Assembly (NCBI GenBank): GCA_032622095.1
Contig: CP136066.1
Span: forward strand, 58,684,609-58,748,608
Direction: 5' to 3'
From: Siphonodentalium dalli
Lineage: Eukaryota > Mollusca > Scaphopoda > Gadilida > Siphonodentaliidae
DNA length: 64,000 bases
Shown: piece after piece, positions 12,201 through 27,200 of the stretch
Numbering within the stretch: position 1 is the first letter of the stretch
Layout of the letters: each line of letters begins with the position of its first letter
The notes under the pieces: model-generated
The model's database searches: none
The model's input: the letters and a program-made list of their open reading frames with translations, nothing else
Told to the model about the DNA's origin: nothing
Program-made: the position numbers and the translations under genes

Positions 12201-15200
12201 ACCTTCAAGCCTTGATATAGTGTGAATGTCATTTGCAGAATGAGGTCCCCATAGAATGAGTTTAACGATGCTATCCCGCATGGCGGGCTAGCATGACCAA
12301 ATTCACACTCTGGGAAGCTCATTCAACAACTGCTATGGGAGACCTAGGATCAGATTGAATCAATGAAGTTCCCTAGTTGAAGTCATTGATGTTCACTCAT
12401 TAGTCACCTCGATTATGCATTTATTTGAGACATCATGTACCGGTATATGCTTTCAGAATATTCGGCCTAAGCAGATTGAGGTGCCCAGAGGGCTGTGCCG
12501 GGTAGCTTCAATAAATACACCCTCTGGGTGACCTCATTCTGCAAATTGCAGACACACTATTTCAAGGCTTGTATGTCTGCGTACATTAGATCGTTATAAA
12601 AACATGGAAATGGCCTTGATTATGCAATGTGTTGTCTGCCAATTTGAGGATTTAGAGATACTAAGGCTGAAGGGGTCACTCTCACCAAAAAAAGTGCTAA
12701 AGGGTAAACAGGATTTTCAAAATGTGCTGAAGGGTACACAGGGTTTGAAATGTCGTTCTAAAGGACATTCAGTTTTCGTATCTGCCATGATTTCTGTTAG
12801 AGAATAACTGTTTACATTCCAATGAATATTAAAATGTACTGAAAACAAACTGCTAATGGGTGCCAGACTTTCATAAACACAATTTAAGTAATGGTGTTTG
12901 TGTCGATCACAAACCCTGTGTACCCTTCAGCACATTTTCAAACCCTGTGTACCCTTAAGCACTTTTTTTGGCGAGAGTGACCCCTTCAGCGATACTAAGG
13001 CAAAAAAAAAAAACATCTGTGTTTCCGGTTACCCGACCGACCTGCCGAAATTGGGCCGACCTGGACTTTTTTTTTCAAATTTCAACCCAATGCATGTAAT
13101 TGGCATGTAAACACATCTATATCGTTGAATATATACTATATACTATGTTTACATTAAGCAGCAATAATTTTAGATGGAATTTTCAAAAACAATTTACTTC
13201 TATTAAAATACATGTCCATTTGTGGTTGCAGATGAATCCCAATCTCACCAATAAATCTGCAGTCTTTAAAACCTGCCTGTGGTAATCTTGTTTGTTCAAC
13301 TCCCATGTCTTGTGGGAAGAAGTCTTATCTGTTAGAGAGCAATATACATGTAGAAGACATTCTATATCAGAATTTAAAGTTCCGCTCCCCAGTCAATCAA
13401 GGATTCATAGTGTTCATGTATAGTTACTAACTTACTAGTATGTATACAGACAGTATAAAGATGACTGCATTTCTACCATATCAAACACCCTTCTGGGATG
13501 GGCACTAAAAAAGCACATGAAATTATCTACTGGTTTGTTTCGGTGTATCAAACTTACAAGCATGCATATGCCAGTGTGTACAAGGAACTTCAAAGTTGGG
13601 GCCAAATTGAATGCTGAGGTGTGGTACCTCAGTCAAGGTGTGGCCTGTGGTACCATTTTCAGTGTGGTGTGGGACTTTATATTTCAGTGCAGTTGAGGAG
13701 TGTCTGAGGAACATTTACACCCTGTGCAATGTGTCTGAGGCGCATGTGAGATATGTGTCTAAGGTCCTGAGGTGTATGACCAAATATTTAAGTGAGGTTT
13801 GAATTAATATCATACAAGTTATGTTATTATAAAGTAATAGAAAAGCCCTATTATGGTGTATGTCTTGGGCCTGTTGATATGTCAATATTGTGCTCTGAGG
13901 AAGATGTGCCACCACAATCTAAACTGAGAAAATAATTGCAAGAGAGCTGCATAATTGAGTGCCTGGGAGGCATTTGTTTGTTCAATGTTCACATTGACAA
14001 TACTTATCATATTATTGTGTTACATTAACTGTTTACTTGCAATATACATGGACACATTGGACAGCCTTAACACAAGTATAAAGAGTAAGCATTAATGTAC
14101 TTAACTGTTCGGGGGGGGGGGGAATAAAAAAAATTTACCAAAAAAAAAAAATCCCTACCTACCTACCTGGAATTTTTTGGCACCGTAATAGGAAACAAAT
14201 AAGTTTTTTTTTAGGCCTAAGCTAAAAAAAGAAATAGAATCTACATGTATGTGAAGAAGTTTCCATAGAAATTTGATAATAAATAAACTTTTCAGAGAAG
14301 ATGAGGCCAGGGGGATAGTGGGATAGGGGACCTCATTCTGCACATGTCCAGCACAATATTTTGAGACCTGGTTATAATACATGTACATGTACTCTCGGGC
14401 TCCAAATAAAAGTGCAGGCCCCAATAATAGTGCAGGGGGGGGGGGGTAATTCCATAGAAAGTTAATAAAAGTGCAGACCCAAATAATAGTGCAGGGGAAA
14501 CTCTGAGCAAAACATCAACTGTTAAACATATTATTTTTACAGTTCGTGTAGGTCAAGTATAGGAATCAACATAGTACGGTATGTGTCATGTGGTGTTTTA
14601 TTCAGTATTTAAATGTTCACATGTGTGTCATATATTTGAATATGTACATGCATAAAGATATAAACTCGTCATTTTGGTATCAGAGTCATATAGAAATCTT
14701 GAGTTTGTGCTGATTTCAATTTTCATAGCCTCAAAATTAATAAACGTGCAGACCCAAATAAGCACTGTGCAGGGGGGAAATTTCCCAAGAAAATAATAAA
14801 CGTGCATGCATGTTTATTTGGAGCACAGTAGTAGGTACAATTTAAAACTGATACATGGAGGTGTTTGTGTAGTCTAGATATAAGATACATGTCTATGATC
14901 AATACCATTGGACGTTGTTTGAACTTGTGATGATGGTTGCCCTTGACTGACTACATTCAAGCCTGAGTTTAGTGTGCCTGTTATTTGCAGAATGGGGTCC
15001 CCAGAGGGTGAATTTAGTGAAGCTATCCTGCACAGTGGGCTAGAATCACCAAATTCACCCTTTTGGGACCTCATTCTGCATGACCTCATCTGCTATGGGA
15101 TACATAGTCTCAGACTGAAGTTCCCACATGGTGAATATTGTGATGTACACCCATACGTGAACCTCGATTATGCAATGTGTCATCTGCCAATTTGGGGATA

Positions 15201-18200
15201 TAGAGAAACTAAACTAAAAAAGAGATAGAATCTATGTGAAGAAGTTTCTATAGAAATTTGATAATAAAGAAACTTTCCACAGAAGATGAGGCCTAAGCAG
15301 AATGAGGTCTCCAGAGGGTGAATTTAGTGATGCTAGCCTGCTATGCGGGATAATGTCACTAAATTCACCCTCTGGGGACCTCATTCTGCAAATGAGAGGC
15401 ATCTTATTCTCAGAATTGATGATTGCCCTTGACTGACTACATTTAACTTAATCCTTCAGAATCAAGCTGCGGCAGGATGGCAAAACCAGCAGTGGCAGCA
15501 ATCACAGACAGGATGGCCTCAGCCGCCTCAGTCACAGTTTAGTCAACCTCCGCCGCCCGGACCCGGTCCACCGCCCGGACCCGGTCCACCACCAGGTAAG
15601 CCTCAACCCGTCATTTATCTACTCATTGTTAGCTTTATCCTGACCTGGAAATTATTTTGACCAAACATTTTGGCCAATTCTGATTTTGTGTGGAAAATTT
15701 TCATAACCTTTGACCAAACTCAATTCAATTCAAATACATGTATAGTCCATCAGCCAGGCTAATAATAAAGAACATTGCAAAAGCTAAAATAAAACCCCAC
15801 AAGACCACCATTAAAATTTTATTTGTTTGCCTACTCCCTACCTATGCAATAAAAAACCCCATTTGGAAAATATTATCAGCCTTACAAAGACATTTTTATT
15901 ATTTTATTATATTTTTATAATATTGTTCAGCCAAAAATAAAAACTTCAGTTATACCATGGCCGACTGCGTTACCACCTGTCGTTCGCTGAAAGCTGCACT
16001 GGAAATTAATTATACCCCCATTCAAAAGAGGGGGGGGGGGGGTTGCTGGATTACTAGTACATGCGTTCCTCAGTGCATTTGTCCATTTTCACTTTTGTTT
16101 GTGTCAAGCTAAATACATGTATTGTGTTCAGCCCATATTAATGAGCTTTAATATTTTATGAGCTAAGCTCCTGATATGGAGAGAAAAATTCACAAATAGA
16201 ATGTTTATGAGGTTTTCTCTTCTCTCAGAAAAACAGGATGTGTAAATTATCTCCTAAAATTTGAACTAACACGGAGTCCATTAATATGGACACTTTTTGT
16301 CCAAAGATAGTGGGGAAAAGCAGGATTTCCGCTAGGGGTTGGGGGAATGTGGCCGTATTTGGGGAGCACATACAAGGTGCCCTGTCAGGAAAAATATTTG
16401 GTTGTTTATCACTGAAAAGAAGCCATTTCCTTGCACTTGAGGCAACAAGCAGGAACATTGAAGCTTCGTATAGAAACCAAAGTAAAACAGATCGTCTTTC
16501 TTGGATATCAAGTTATTGAACTAAAAGCAAGTAAGCACAACTGCATACAATGCATACGACTTTTATAGAAACAGTAGCAATATTAAAAGCCGACTTCCGC
16601 GGTTGGCAAAAGACACATTGTCACACTGTCTAGCAGTAACAGGTGTTATGTCAGAGCAGAGCTCATGTCACGTGCTATACAGACGTTCTACATGCCCACT
16701 TTCTTTGTATTTTGTTCACATACCAATCAAAAGCCATTCCTCAGACAGAGATAACCTCATTCTGGAATCGTATAATGGATCATTTTGTATTCATTGGATA
16801 GGGAATTAATACACCGATAATAACTATTAATATTTTAATTGTTTTATTTTTAATTAAAACATTTCTTTGATACAGACCTTGTTTTGGGGAAAAAGGTCTG
16901 CACTATTCGTCGCAGCGACTGCCAAAATTCACCTGTGTTCATGGTTGTAGCTCAGAATTTAGCCCCCTTAATGACTTACCGATGTATATTGCAAATTCTG
17001 AGGGGAAATAGTGGGTCAGAAAGTTGGGACTTATAGACAGAAATCTACGGTAAATTAAAATGCGAGAGGCTGATTACTACTAAACATTCGCATGACAAAG
17101 CATTACCAGGATGGTGTAGACAACAGTTACTGTGCACGTCGTCTGCGCTACTGATCATGTCATATTCAGGCACCAAGTGTAGGATTCCTTGCAATCTGTT
17201 AATCATCACTGTCGGTGATCGCTTGTCCTGTGTAAAAAGGTGACTCAGCTAGGTCTGTGGCTATTTTGTGACCAATATTAAGTCAAGGTTGGGGAGGGGA
17301 ATGAGGCCATTGGACGGCCGACCTGCCATAGTAGCGGAAACTCTGGGAAAAGTGTCTATGAAATAAGAGCTACTATAATGTCCAAAGTTAGTGAGGCAAA
17401 TATAAGAGAATGCATTGGCACAGGGTATATGGGTTGATACAAAAATCGGACCTGGCACTCAAAGGGTGTTATCGAATCTAGATGAAATTTTGTATGCAGG
17501 TTTGGCATCAGGAGGGCTTTCACATTTTTCATTCAAGAGTTACATGTATCCATCTTTATAATCTGAAAATGTTTAATTTTGTTTTGTCTGCTGAGATAAT
17601 TATTAAATTTGGTTTCCGTCATGCCCATGTTTCAGTTGGTACCATCGGGGTATCCCACCACCTGAGGTGTAACTTGTTTTTTTTTTTTTTAAACAACCAT
17701 ATAATTATGGAATATAATTTCATTCTTGATAATATGCCCCTGGAATAATTCACTTGCTTTGGTAAAATTTCAGTTAACACTAGTCCTGAGTTTCAAGCAA
17801 TTCTGCAGGAAGAAATTGAATTCAATGTTCAATACGGGCAGTGGAAGAAACAATATGATGATTGGAAAGACCAGAATAAGAGTGAGTACATGTAGTTCTT
17901 ATACAAGACTGGAACTAAGTTATTACAGACATATTATGTACTTGTTCTGGTGCGATAAGTTAGTATCCAGGAGCTATGTCAACTGAAGGAATGTAACATT
18001 CTACTAACATTGCCGAAAATCTTAAGCAAATTGACCGTTCCACTCCATAGAAAACATCGTATGAACTACGCTCAATTGTAAATATTTACTACTCGATTCG
18101 GGACGCATCTATGGGCGATAAACTAACGAAAACGATTTCGCCACCGAGAGTCACTGCATTTAATTAATATATAAGAATGACGGTGTGTGTTGTCAATATG

Positions 18201-21200
18201 GATATCATATTTGTAAAAATTACTACTTTTAACAACGTTGTTCTCCAATTATATTTGATCACCCTACCGGAGTGTTTCACATCACTTTAACTCAAAGAAA
18301 TCAGTAATGTTAAATTACTTAAATAGAGGATCTCTAGTGAGTCACAATTCTATACCAAATTTATTAACCGAGTGCGATCCATTTGATCACATTTTAGCAA
18401 GCAAAAATTATCTCGAAACGGCTGTGGTTAAAAAAAATTATATCGATTTCCATATCACAACCATAGAGGAAGTAAAGACAAAATATGGTTAAATACAAAA
18501 ATATTTAGTTCAATTTTACAGGTGTCTTTTCATGTTGACAAAATTGTTCAACCACCCTTATCATGTTTGTCTCAAAGTCAATACTAAATAACCCAACACA
18601 AATTGAATATCTTAATTTTATTCTAATTATCAGAAATGAACAAGTTCCAGCATCGACATCGATAAGATTGCGCTAAGCTCTTACGTCACTGCAAGTGCCA
18701 ATAATACACGTTTCTCTTACTAAAACAGTATTAGGCCCTGAAAAGTTACCCATAATTCTGCTGTGGTTAAGGAGTCGATTACTTAGGGCATTACTGTAAC
18801 TGTTTCTAATTTGACCTTTCTTGCTTTTCTTTCCAGACCACCCTAACCAGAGTCAGTTCCGACAATACGAAAGTCAGTTCAAAGACTACGAGAAACAAAT
18901 GGACGAAAAACGAACCAGTATTCTCAGTCGAAAGAGTCACATGATGGCGTCTGTCCCGCCTCCAGGACAACCAATGGGAAATATTCCACCTCCAAGCCAG
19001 CAGATGGGAATGGTTCCACCTCCAGGTCAACCTTATTCAACATCTCCACTCGATCAAATTCCCAACAAACCACCAATGCCAGTTCCAGATCCAGCAGCTA
19101 GTCAAACCCCTTCCCAAATTGGTAAGTTTCAAATCTGAAAATAGCGTTTTTGACCTTTGCAGAATTAACCCTTTACCCAACAAAACGGCCAAAAACGCCC
19201 AAATAAAGCTTCAACAGCCTAAAATATCTTCGGTCTGTCTCAATAACACCATACAAATATGGATATCATTGGAACCGGTTCATTGACCACATTGTGATGG
19301 TTACAGTTATGCCCTGTGCCAATGCATTCTCTTATATATGCGAGTCGACCATAGGTTGCCTCGCATATATAAGAGAATGCATTGGCCTAAAACAAATCTT
19401 TTTTTAACACTTTTTACCATTTTTATGTTTACCCATACCATGTATGGTAAACATAGTGTCGTTGTCCGGATTGACCACTCTTCGTCCGTCCGTCCGTCTG
19501 TCCGTCCGTAGACACTTTACGTGTAATGCGATAACTCAAACATTTTCTACCTGATCAAAACCAAATTTTGTATATGGGGTTTTCAGCCCAAAATACAGAT
19601 CGAGTTCGAATATGGGTTTGATCCGACTTTTTTTTTACGGAGTTATGGCCCTTGTTCGACTTAGAATTCACGCATTCTGCCATAACTCAAACATTTTTTA
19701 TCTGATTGGAACCAAATTTGGTATATGAGTTTCTCAGACCAAGATACAGATTGAGTTCGAATAGTGAATTATTGGATAAATTGATTTAGCTATCTTATTA
19801 ACCACAACTTAGCCATGTGAATTTATTTAACTAGACCAATGGAGCTCTCCAAGTCCTTGGATGATGGGACTACATTGGATCAAACAGGGCAGAGATAGGT
19901 GATTTAACCCCTTTTACCCATTCCATGTCTTTTAACCTTTTCCATTAAATAAATCATTATATTATTTTGATATCTCACATGGCAATTTGCAACAACATGA
20001 ATAGAACTGCTTACACTATGATAGTGGTGACAGGCTCTAGAGTTTAGATGTTATATTAACCCTTCTATATTGACTCATACATTTCAATAATTTGTGTTAT
20101 TACTGGTTATTATGTACATTTGTCATATACTACTTTAGATCATAACAGTATACTCTATAATTCAACATTAAAAGATTATGATTCTGATTATAACAATTTA
20201 CTATCGCCAAGGGATGGGTTAAACATCTGCCGATCGTGATCGGCCTCTCGTTTCTTACATTCTTTAACAATTTTATAATTTTTAATGTGTTAAGCCAATG
20301 CATTCTCTTATATATGCGAGGCGACCTATGGCGCATATATAAGAGAATGCATTGGCACAGGGCCGTTCTGTTTGGTAAAGGGTTAATTCCCCAGAGGGTG
20401 AATTTTAGTGACTCTATCCCTCACGCTGGGCTAGCATCACCAAATTTACCCTCTGGGAACCTCATTTTGCTTAGGCCTCAACTGCTATGTGAGACATACT
20501 TCCCCAGTTGAAGTTGGTAATGTTCACCCAATGTTGTTCACCTCGATTATTTACTTTATCTTCTGTAAACTAGGAGATATAGAAACTGAACAGAAGGGAA
20601 AATGTAACTAAAAACAATCTTAATTTGATTCCCAGAAGATTAGGCCAAAGCAGAATGAGGTTCTCAGAGGGTGAATTTGGTAATGCTGGCCCACTTTGTG
20701 GGATAGCGTCACTAAATTCACCCTCTGGCGACCTCATTCTGCAAATGAAATGACAGACACTATTTCAAGACTGGCAGATAATTTTTCTAAAAAATCGTGC
20801 CGTGAATGGTTGACTTTGGGAATTTTAAGGCCACCTTCATTCTTGGTTGAGATCAAGGAGTTATTATTTAGGGCATTATTTAGGGCAATCATTGTGTTCT
20901 CTAAAATGGTACAGTCGAAGTAGTTTTATAAAATCTTAGTTTATTGCCACAATCATCCAATAGAGATAGTGTTTGGATACTAACTGATTGGTTGTATTCA
21001 ATGAAATAAGTCCATAATATGTCTTTTAACCCTTTCAGTGCCAGGGGCCGATCTCATCGCCCCTAATTTACGGTCTGTAAAATCGGCCTAACAAAAAATA
21101 ATTTTTGTTTTTTTGTTTTTTTTAGATTTTAAAAAAATTATTAAAATTGTAAAAAATTGTAAAAAATAATAACAAATGATGAATTTTTTTTAGGCCAATG

Positions 21201-24200
21201 CATTCTCATATATATGCGAGGCGACCTATGGTCGACTCGCATATATAAGAGAGTGCATTGGCACAGGGTATAAGTGCCACCGCAGATGCTACGATTAAAA
21301 TCGTAAGTGGGGAAAATCGTAGGTGGAGACATCGTAGCTTGCCTGCAGACGCTACGGTGCTGCGATGTTTGCAGCTACGATTTTATCAACGTGATCGATC
21401 ACATGATAGCAAAATGTTATACCCCATTCTCCGCATTATGCAACTAAATACATATGGCATGTATCTCAATGTTCTAAACTAACAAGTTGATGTTGAAAGT
21501 TCAAGTGAAATTGAATATTTTTTTAATTTTGACATTTTTGTACATACCTGTCAACTCAACAGGCTCAGCTGCCCCCATTGAATTTCAACAATTGTGGCAG
21601 CCCTCTACTCCTTGCCTGATATGTGGTATAGGCCTGCACTCCCTGCCGTGCCACATCTCCACCAATGTGGCCTCGTTTTTGTAAGGGCAAGAAGTTTGTA
21701 AACTTTGCGCCATTTTTGAATGTTTTCTTTTCGTGGTATTTACAACATGACCAGTGTGACAGTGGTCATGTGACAGTTACGATCGCGCGCGTTGTCAAGG
21801 TCACGCCACGATTTTCCTGGTAAAATCAAACAGTGCTTGATTGCTACGATTTGGCTACGATATTGTCGTGGGCATGCGCATTGGATGCTTCCTCCTGCGA
21901 TTTTCCCCACTTACGATTTTAATCGCAGCGTGTGCGGTGGCACTAAGGGTTGATTCAAAAATCGGACCTGGCACTCAAAGGGTTAATTGAAACAAGAGTT
22001 ATTTCTTAAATTATCAGGGGTTATCGGCCCCTATCTCAATGCAGAATAGACCTGATTTTTCTCATGTGTATCCTAAAAATTCCCAATCACATTCTTCCAG
22101 TGTTATCTACTATCAACTGTTGGTTCATTAACTTGAGTAGTTATATAATCATTCAATGTAAATGACGTCATGTTGAAGCAATCCTGCGCAAGCAAGCCTT
22201 GACATAATGTGTCTGTCATTTGCAGAATTAGGAGGGTGAATTTAGTGACGCTATCCACGGTAGGCTAACATCACCATATTTACCCTCTGGGAACATCATT
22301 CTGCTTAGGCCTCAACTGCTATTGGTAACCTAGGATCAGATGGAAGCCCCCAGTCGAAGTTGATTATTATGCTTTTTATCTTCTGAAAATTAATGGCACG
22401 GGCGGCATTCGTGGCAGAAATATTTAAATTTGTTCAAATCGCCATCAACAGAAGGAACACCAAAATATATACAGTTCCGCTCATATGCCAAACATAATCA
22501 GTGCTTAAACAGTATATTGTCGTCAAGATGTACGTAAACAAAAGACCTCTCGTATTACAGAAGTTGTGCTTCTTTTTACATAACACAGCGCAATTCTATT
22601 GGTTAATCACACAAAACTGATTATTATTACATGTAGTTCCGTATCAGGAAAACAGGAACAAATAACTCTCTTTATGTTTATCATATCCGGATCTAAACAA
22701 AAGCCAGCTAACGTGACGTTTTTTGCTTTTGTTTGCATAACAAAGGGGGAAAAATTGACAATAACATACTGTTTATGCCATATTTCTGATTGGCATAAGA
22801 ACAAGGTCTATCTATATCTTACTCTTTCTTCTGTTTATGGCGGTTTTTGACGGAGGTGAATATTTTAACAGTATACCCACCGCCAACGCCGCCTGTATCT
22901 TTAAGGGATATAGAATCTGAACAGAAGTGAAAAAGTAACAAAAAACAATGTTAATTTGAGACTATAAATACATGTACTTCCCAAAAGATGAGGTCCCCAG
23001 AGGGTGAATTTAGTGATGCAAGCCTACTGTGCTGGGTAGAGTCACTAAAATTACCCTCTGGGGACCTCATTCTGCAAATGACAGACACACTATTTCAAGG
23101 CTTGTCTGCGAGAGATGATGGAGTGGTTGTCTCGGTTTCGTTTATGTTGGTGGCTTGAGGAGTAAAAATGGGATTTATTACATGGGATTTCTGACCAATA
23201 AAAATGTTGTTTCTTAATGGATGCTGTCTGAAGATGTACACCCAATCAATTACGTGCAACTTTGTTATCTCTATTTCTCAAAATCTCCAATTTTTCTGTT
23301 AATTATAGGTTCTGAAAGTGGAAATGTAACTTCTGGTCTCACAGAAGAGGACCATCTACGGACGCACAGACTTAGTCCGACGCCGTCCAACCCATGTGGA
23401 ATTCCCGGACTCGGAGAACCGTCGGAGATAAATGCCAATGATGACTCCTCTAAAATAGAGACAACGTATTCTGGAGCCGCTGTTAAATATCCTACACCTC
23501 CCCCTCAGGATTCTCTTCCAAAACATTTGCCACCAGGTGGCGACCCTTGGCGAGGGCCAAATCAAGGTGGCATGAATAATATGCCACCAGGGGGCGATTC
23601 ATGGCGCGGACCAAATCAAGGTAATATGGGAAGCAGTTACAATAATCAGTTTAACAGGGGAGATAACTTAAATAAGGATCAGAATGATTTTAATCAAGGA
23701 CCCAATGGAGGATCTAATTTCAGAGATCAAGCTGGTTTCCGTGGTAACCGATTTGATGCTCCTCCACCATCATTCAACCGGGGATCTGATGATTCGTTTC
23801 CTAATCAACAGTTTGATAAACCTCCGTTTGAGCAAGGATTCAGAGGAAGGTTTCCAGGTCGTGGTTCTAGAGGTCGTCCTCCATTCGATCAAGGTGACAC
23901 GTCACAGTTTGATGAAGGTCAAGGTAGTAATCAGTTCAACAGAGGAGGTCAAAGGCCGCCATTTCGTGGTGGTCGTGGCGGATTCAGTGACAATAATCAG
24001 GATTCAGGAGACGGATTTGGTTTCAACGATCAAGGATCAAACAGGAACAATCAACAGGAAAGTAGCTATGACAATACCATGGATATGGATAAAAATGAAG
24101 ACAGTGCTGATAATTCACAAGCTTTTAGAAGGAATCAGTTTGATTCGAATGACAATCTACAGTTCAACCAAAGAGGTGGGTTGAGTTCACGTGGACGAGG

Positions 24201-27200
24201 GTTTGACCGAGACGGGTTCGGAGGTGGTTCTGATGCGATGGGTTTTCGAGGTGGACGCGGTGGTTTAAACGAACAATCAAGATCTTTTCAAGGTGGTCGT
24301 GGAGGATTCTCTCAGGATGATTTCTCAGATGGTAAATTTGGTGATCGAAGTAATTTGTCTGAAGATTCGTTTGAACAGACTGGATCTGTCCGTGGTGGGC
24401 TTGGGCGTGGTGGGCGTGGAAGTTACAACCAGGGTCAGTTTTCTGATGACGCTAATGGTCAGAAAACTGAAGGACAAACAAGACCATTCCTTGGTGGAAG
24501 AGGTCGTGGTCGTGGTGGATTTAATCAAGATGAGTTTTCAGACAATTTAAACAGTGAAAACATGTCCGAGGGACCATTCCGAGGTGGTCGAGGTGCCAGA
24601 GGTGGTCGTGGTGGTTTTGATCAAGATGAGTTCTCCAAAGATTTCAACATGTCTGAGGGACAAACTCCAGCATTCCGAGGTGGCCGAGGTGGTCGTGGTA
24701 GTTTTGATCAAGATGAGTTCTCCAAAGATTTCAACATGTCTGAGGGACAAACTCCAGCATTCCGAGGTGGTCGTGGTAGTTTTAGTCAAGGTGAATTCTC
24801 CGACGATTTTAACATGTCTGAGGGACAAACTCGACCATTCCGAGGTGGCCAAGGTGGTCGTGGTAGTTTTGGTCAAAGCGAATTCTCCGACGATTTTAAC
24901 ATGTCGGAGGGACAAACGCGACCATTCCGAGGTGGCCGAGGTGGTCGTGGTAGTTTTAGTCAAAGTGAATTCTCCGACGATTTTAACAGTCAAAGTAATA
25001 TGACAGAGGGTCAAACTCAACCATTCCGCGGTGGTCGTGGCAGCAGAGGAGATACTGGCGGTTTTGGTCATGACAAATTTTCAGATGATTTCAATAGTCA
25101 AAACAGCATGTCGGAGGGTCAAACTCGGCCATTTCGAGGTCGTGGGGCTCGAGGCGGCCATGGTGGCTTTAACCAAGATGAGCTCGCAGATGACTATGCT
25201 AGTCCAAGCAACCTACCAGATAATTCTCTTGGATTTGGTAACCAGAGTTTTAGAGGGAGGGGAGCAACTCTTGACAGCAACTTGAGATTCCGTGGAGGAA
25301 GAGGAGGAATGTCTGAAGATGAAGGGACACTATTCAGAGGACGAGGTCGTGGAATGAGAGGTCGTGGTGGCATGCCATTCAATGACATGTACGACAATAG
25401 AAAATTCGGTGAAGATGAATTCCAAGATAAAATTGACACTGATATTTCTTACAATCAGTCAGGACCTGGCTTTGGAGATGGAAGTAATTCCGGTGACGGT
25501 TTCGGCATGAAATCTGATGGTGGGGCTGATAATACCACTGCTAAATCATCTGTGCCATCTTTACTGAGTATGGAAATTAAGCCTCCGGTGAAATTGGATG
25601 CTGATGATTCTGCAACTAAGGATGATGCGGAAGGATTTGCTGTTGATGACGGTGAAGGTGAGGACATTGACGGGTGGAAGGTTAGCGGCGTCGAAGAGCA
25701 TACAGAGGCGGGCGAAAACCAAACTGCCCCCATCCAAGAAAGGTAAGTGGTATATTTTTTTATCACAGCGTTTTCTTACCATGAAACTATTTTAAAATGT
25801 CACGCATTATAATCAATAAATTTGAAAAATGATCAAGGAAATATGGATTGATACAAAAATCGGACTTGGCACCGAAATTGTTAATCATCAAATAACTGCT
25901 TCAGAGTGACAATAGCTCTAGATTTTCTTCCCATGGTCTACAGGCACAATTTTTACGCAACCGCTGATTTATCCATTTTAACGATCTCAAATTTAATGAA
26001 AAATATTAAAGAACAAAAAAATTTCGTCAGTGTTGTACAAATTTTTTCTCGAAATCTTCCGCATAGGTACCAAATTATGTGTACATAATTTATTTGTACG
26101 TAATTTTGGGGTTCGAACGAGCCATGTCTGTTTAACGTATTTATTAAACATTTTTTAAATTTCTTCCAGTGGTGCGATGCAGGGCAGTGCTGTTGGAGTC
26201 CCTCAAGAGGTATAAGCTTCATTTCTATTACCAGGTCTAGCAACACCGATTTTCAGGCTTAATCTGGGTCAAGGGAAATCTCAATATATACCAATCGATA
26301 CATGTCCATTTCGATAGGACATGAGAATATGTTTGTGCACATTGAAGCAATGAACACTCGATACTGAGTCAGTGCAGGGTTGGTGCTCGATCAAAAGGTT
26401 GTCTTGTCAATGTTTTTGCCAATTAAATTTTGTTTTTTGCCAATTGAGTATAAAATTATTGAAATGTATCCACATATACATACAAATTAAATGCTTATGA
26501 CAAGCTAGTATTAATAATATATATCAAAGTAGCAACATTGTACTAAATCTCTTAGCGACACCCAGAAACTATGTTTAATAATGCTACACTGTTTTCAAAT
26601 ATTCTGCCATCAAAGCATATATATTATTTTGACTATCTGTTATGGAGACACCAAGCCATGAATTAATATGTGGCTATTCACAGTGAGCTGATTGACCTAT
26701 TGGTTCTTTGTGAGAGATAAGCTCTATATATAAACAGGATTTTTTTTTCTCACTATAATTGGAGATCTAGAATCCTGACTAAATCTTCAACAGAGTATAA
26801 AAGTATTTATATATGTTCTATGACCTTTATGCAAATAAATGACTTAAAAATACTCTTTTTAGGAGAAATGGTTTTATGCTTGCATATTTTATTCATTTTA
26901 ATGATATGTAATTAAAGTGATGTGAAACACTCTTGTTGTGTGATCAAATATAGAAATGGTAAATAATCTTGTTCAAAGTAGTTATTTTTCAAAATTTACA
27001 ACACATACCATCATTCGAATTATTAATTAAATGCAGTGACTCTCGATGGTGAAATCGTTTTCATTAGTTTATTGCCGATAGATGCGTCCCGAAGCAAGTA
27101 GTAAATATTTACATTTGAGCGTATTTCAGACGATTTTTCTATGGAGTGGTACAGTCGATTTGCTTCAGATTTTCGGCAGTTTTAGTAGAATGTTGCATTC

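Noticed and set aside
23356-25782. Several long open frames in other phases and on the minus strand (for example 24547-25071 minus)
   Set aside because: Shadows of the repetitive RGG coding sequence of exon 5; low-complexity valine or threonine strings with no family match.
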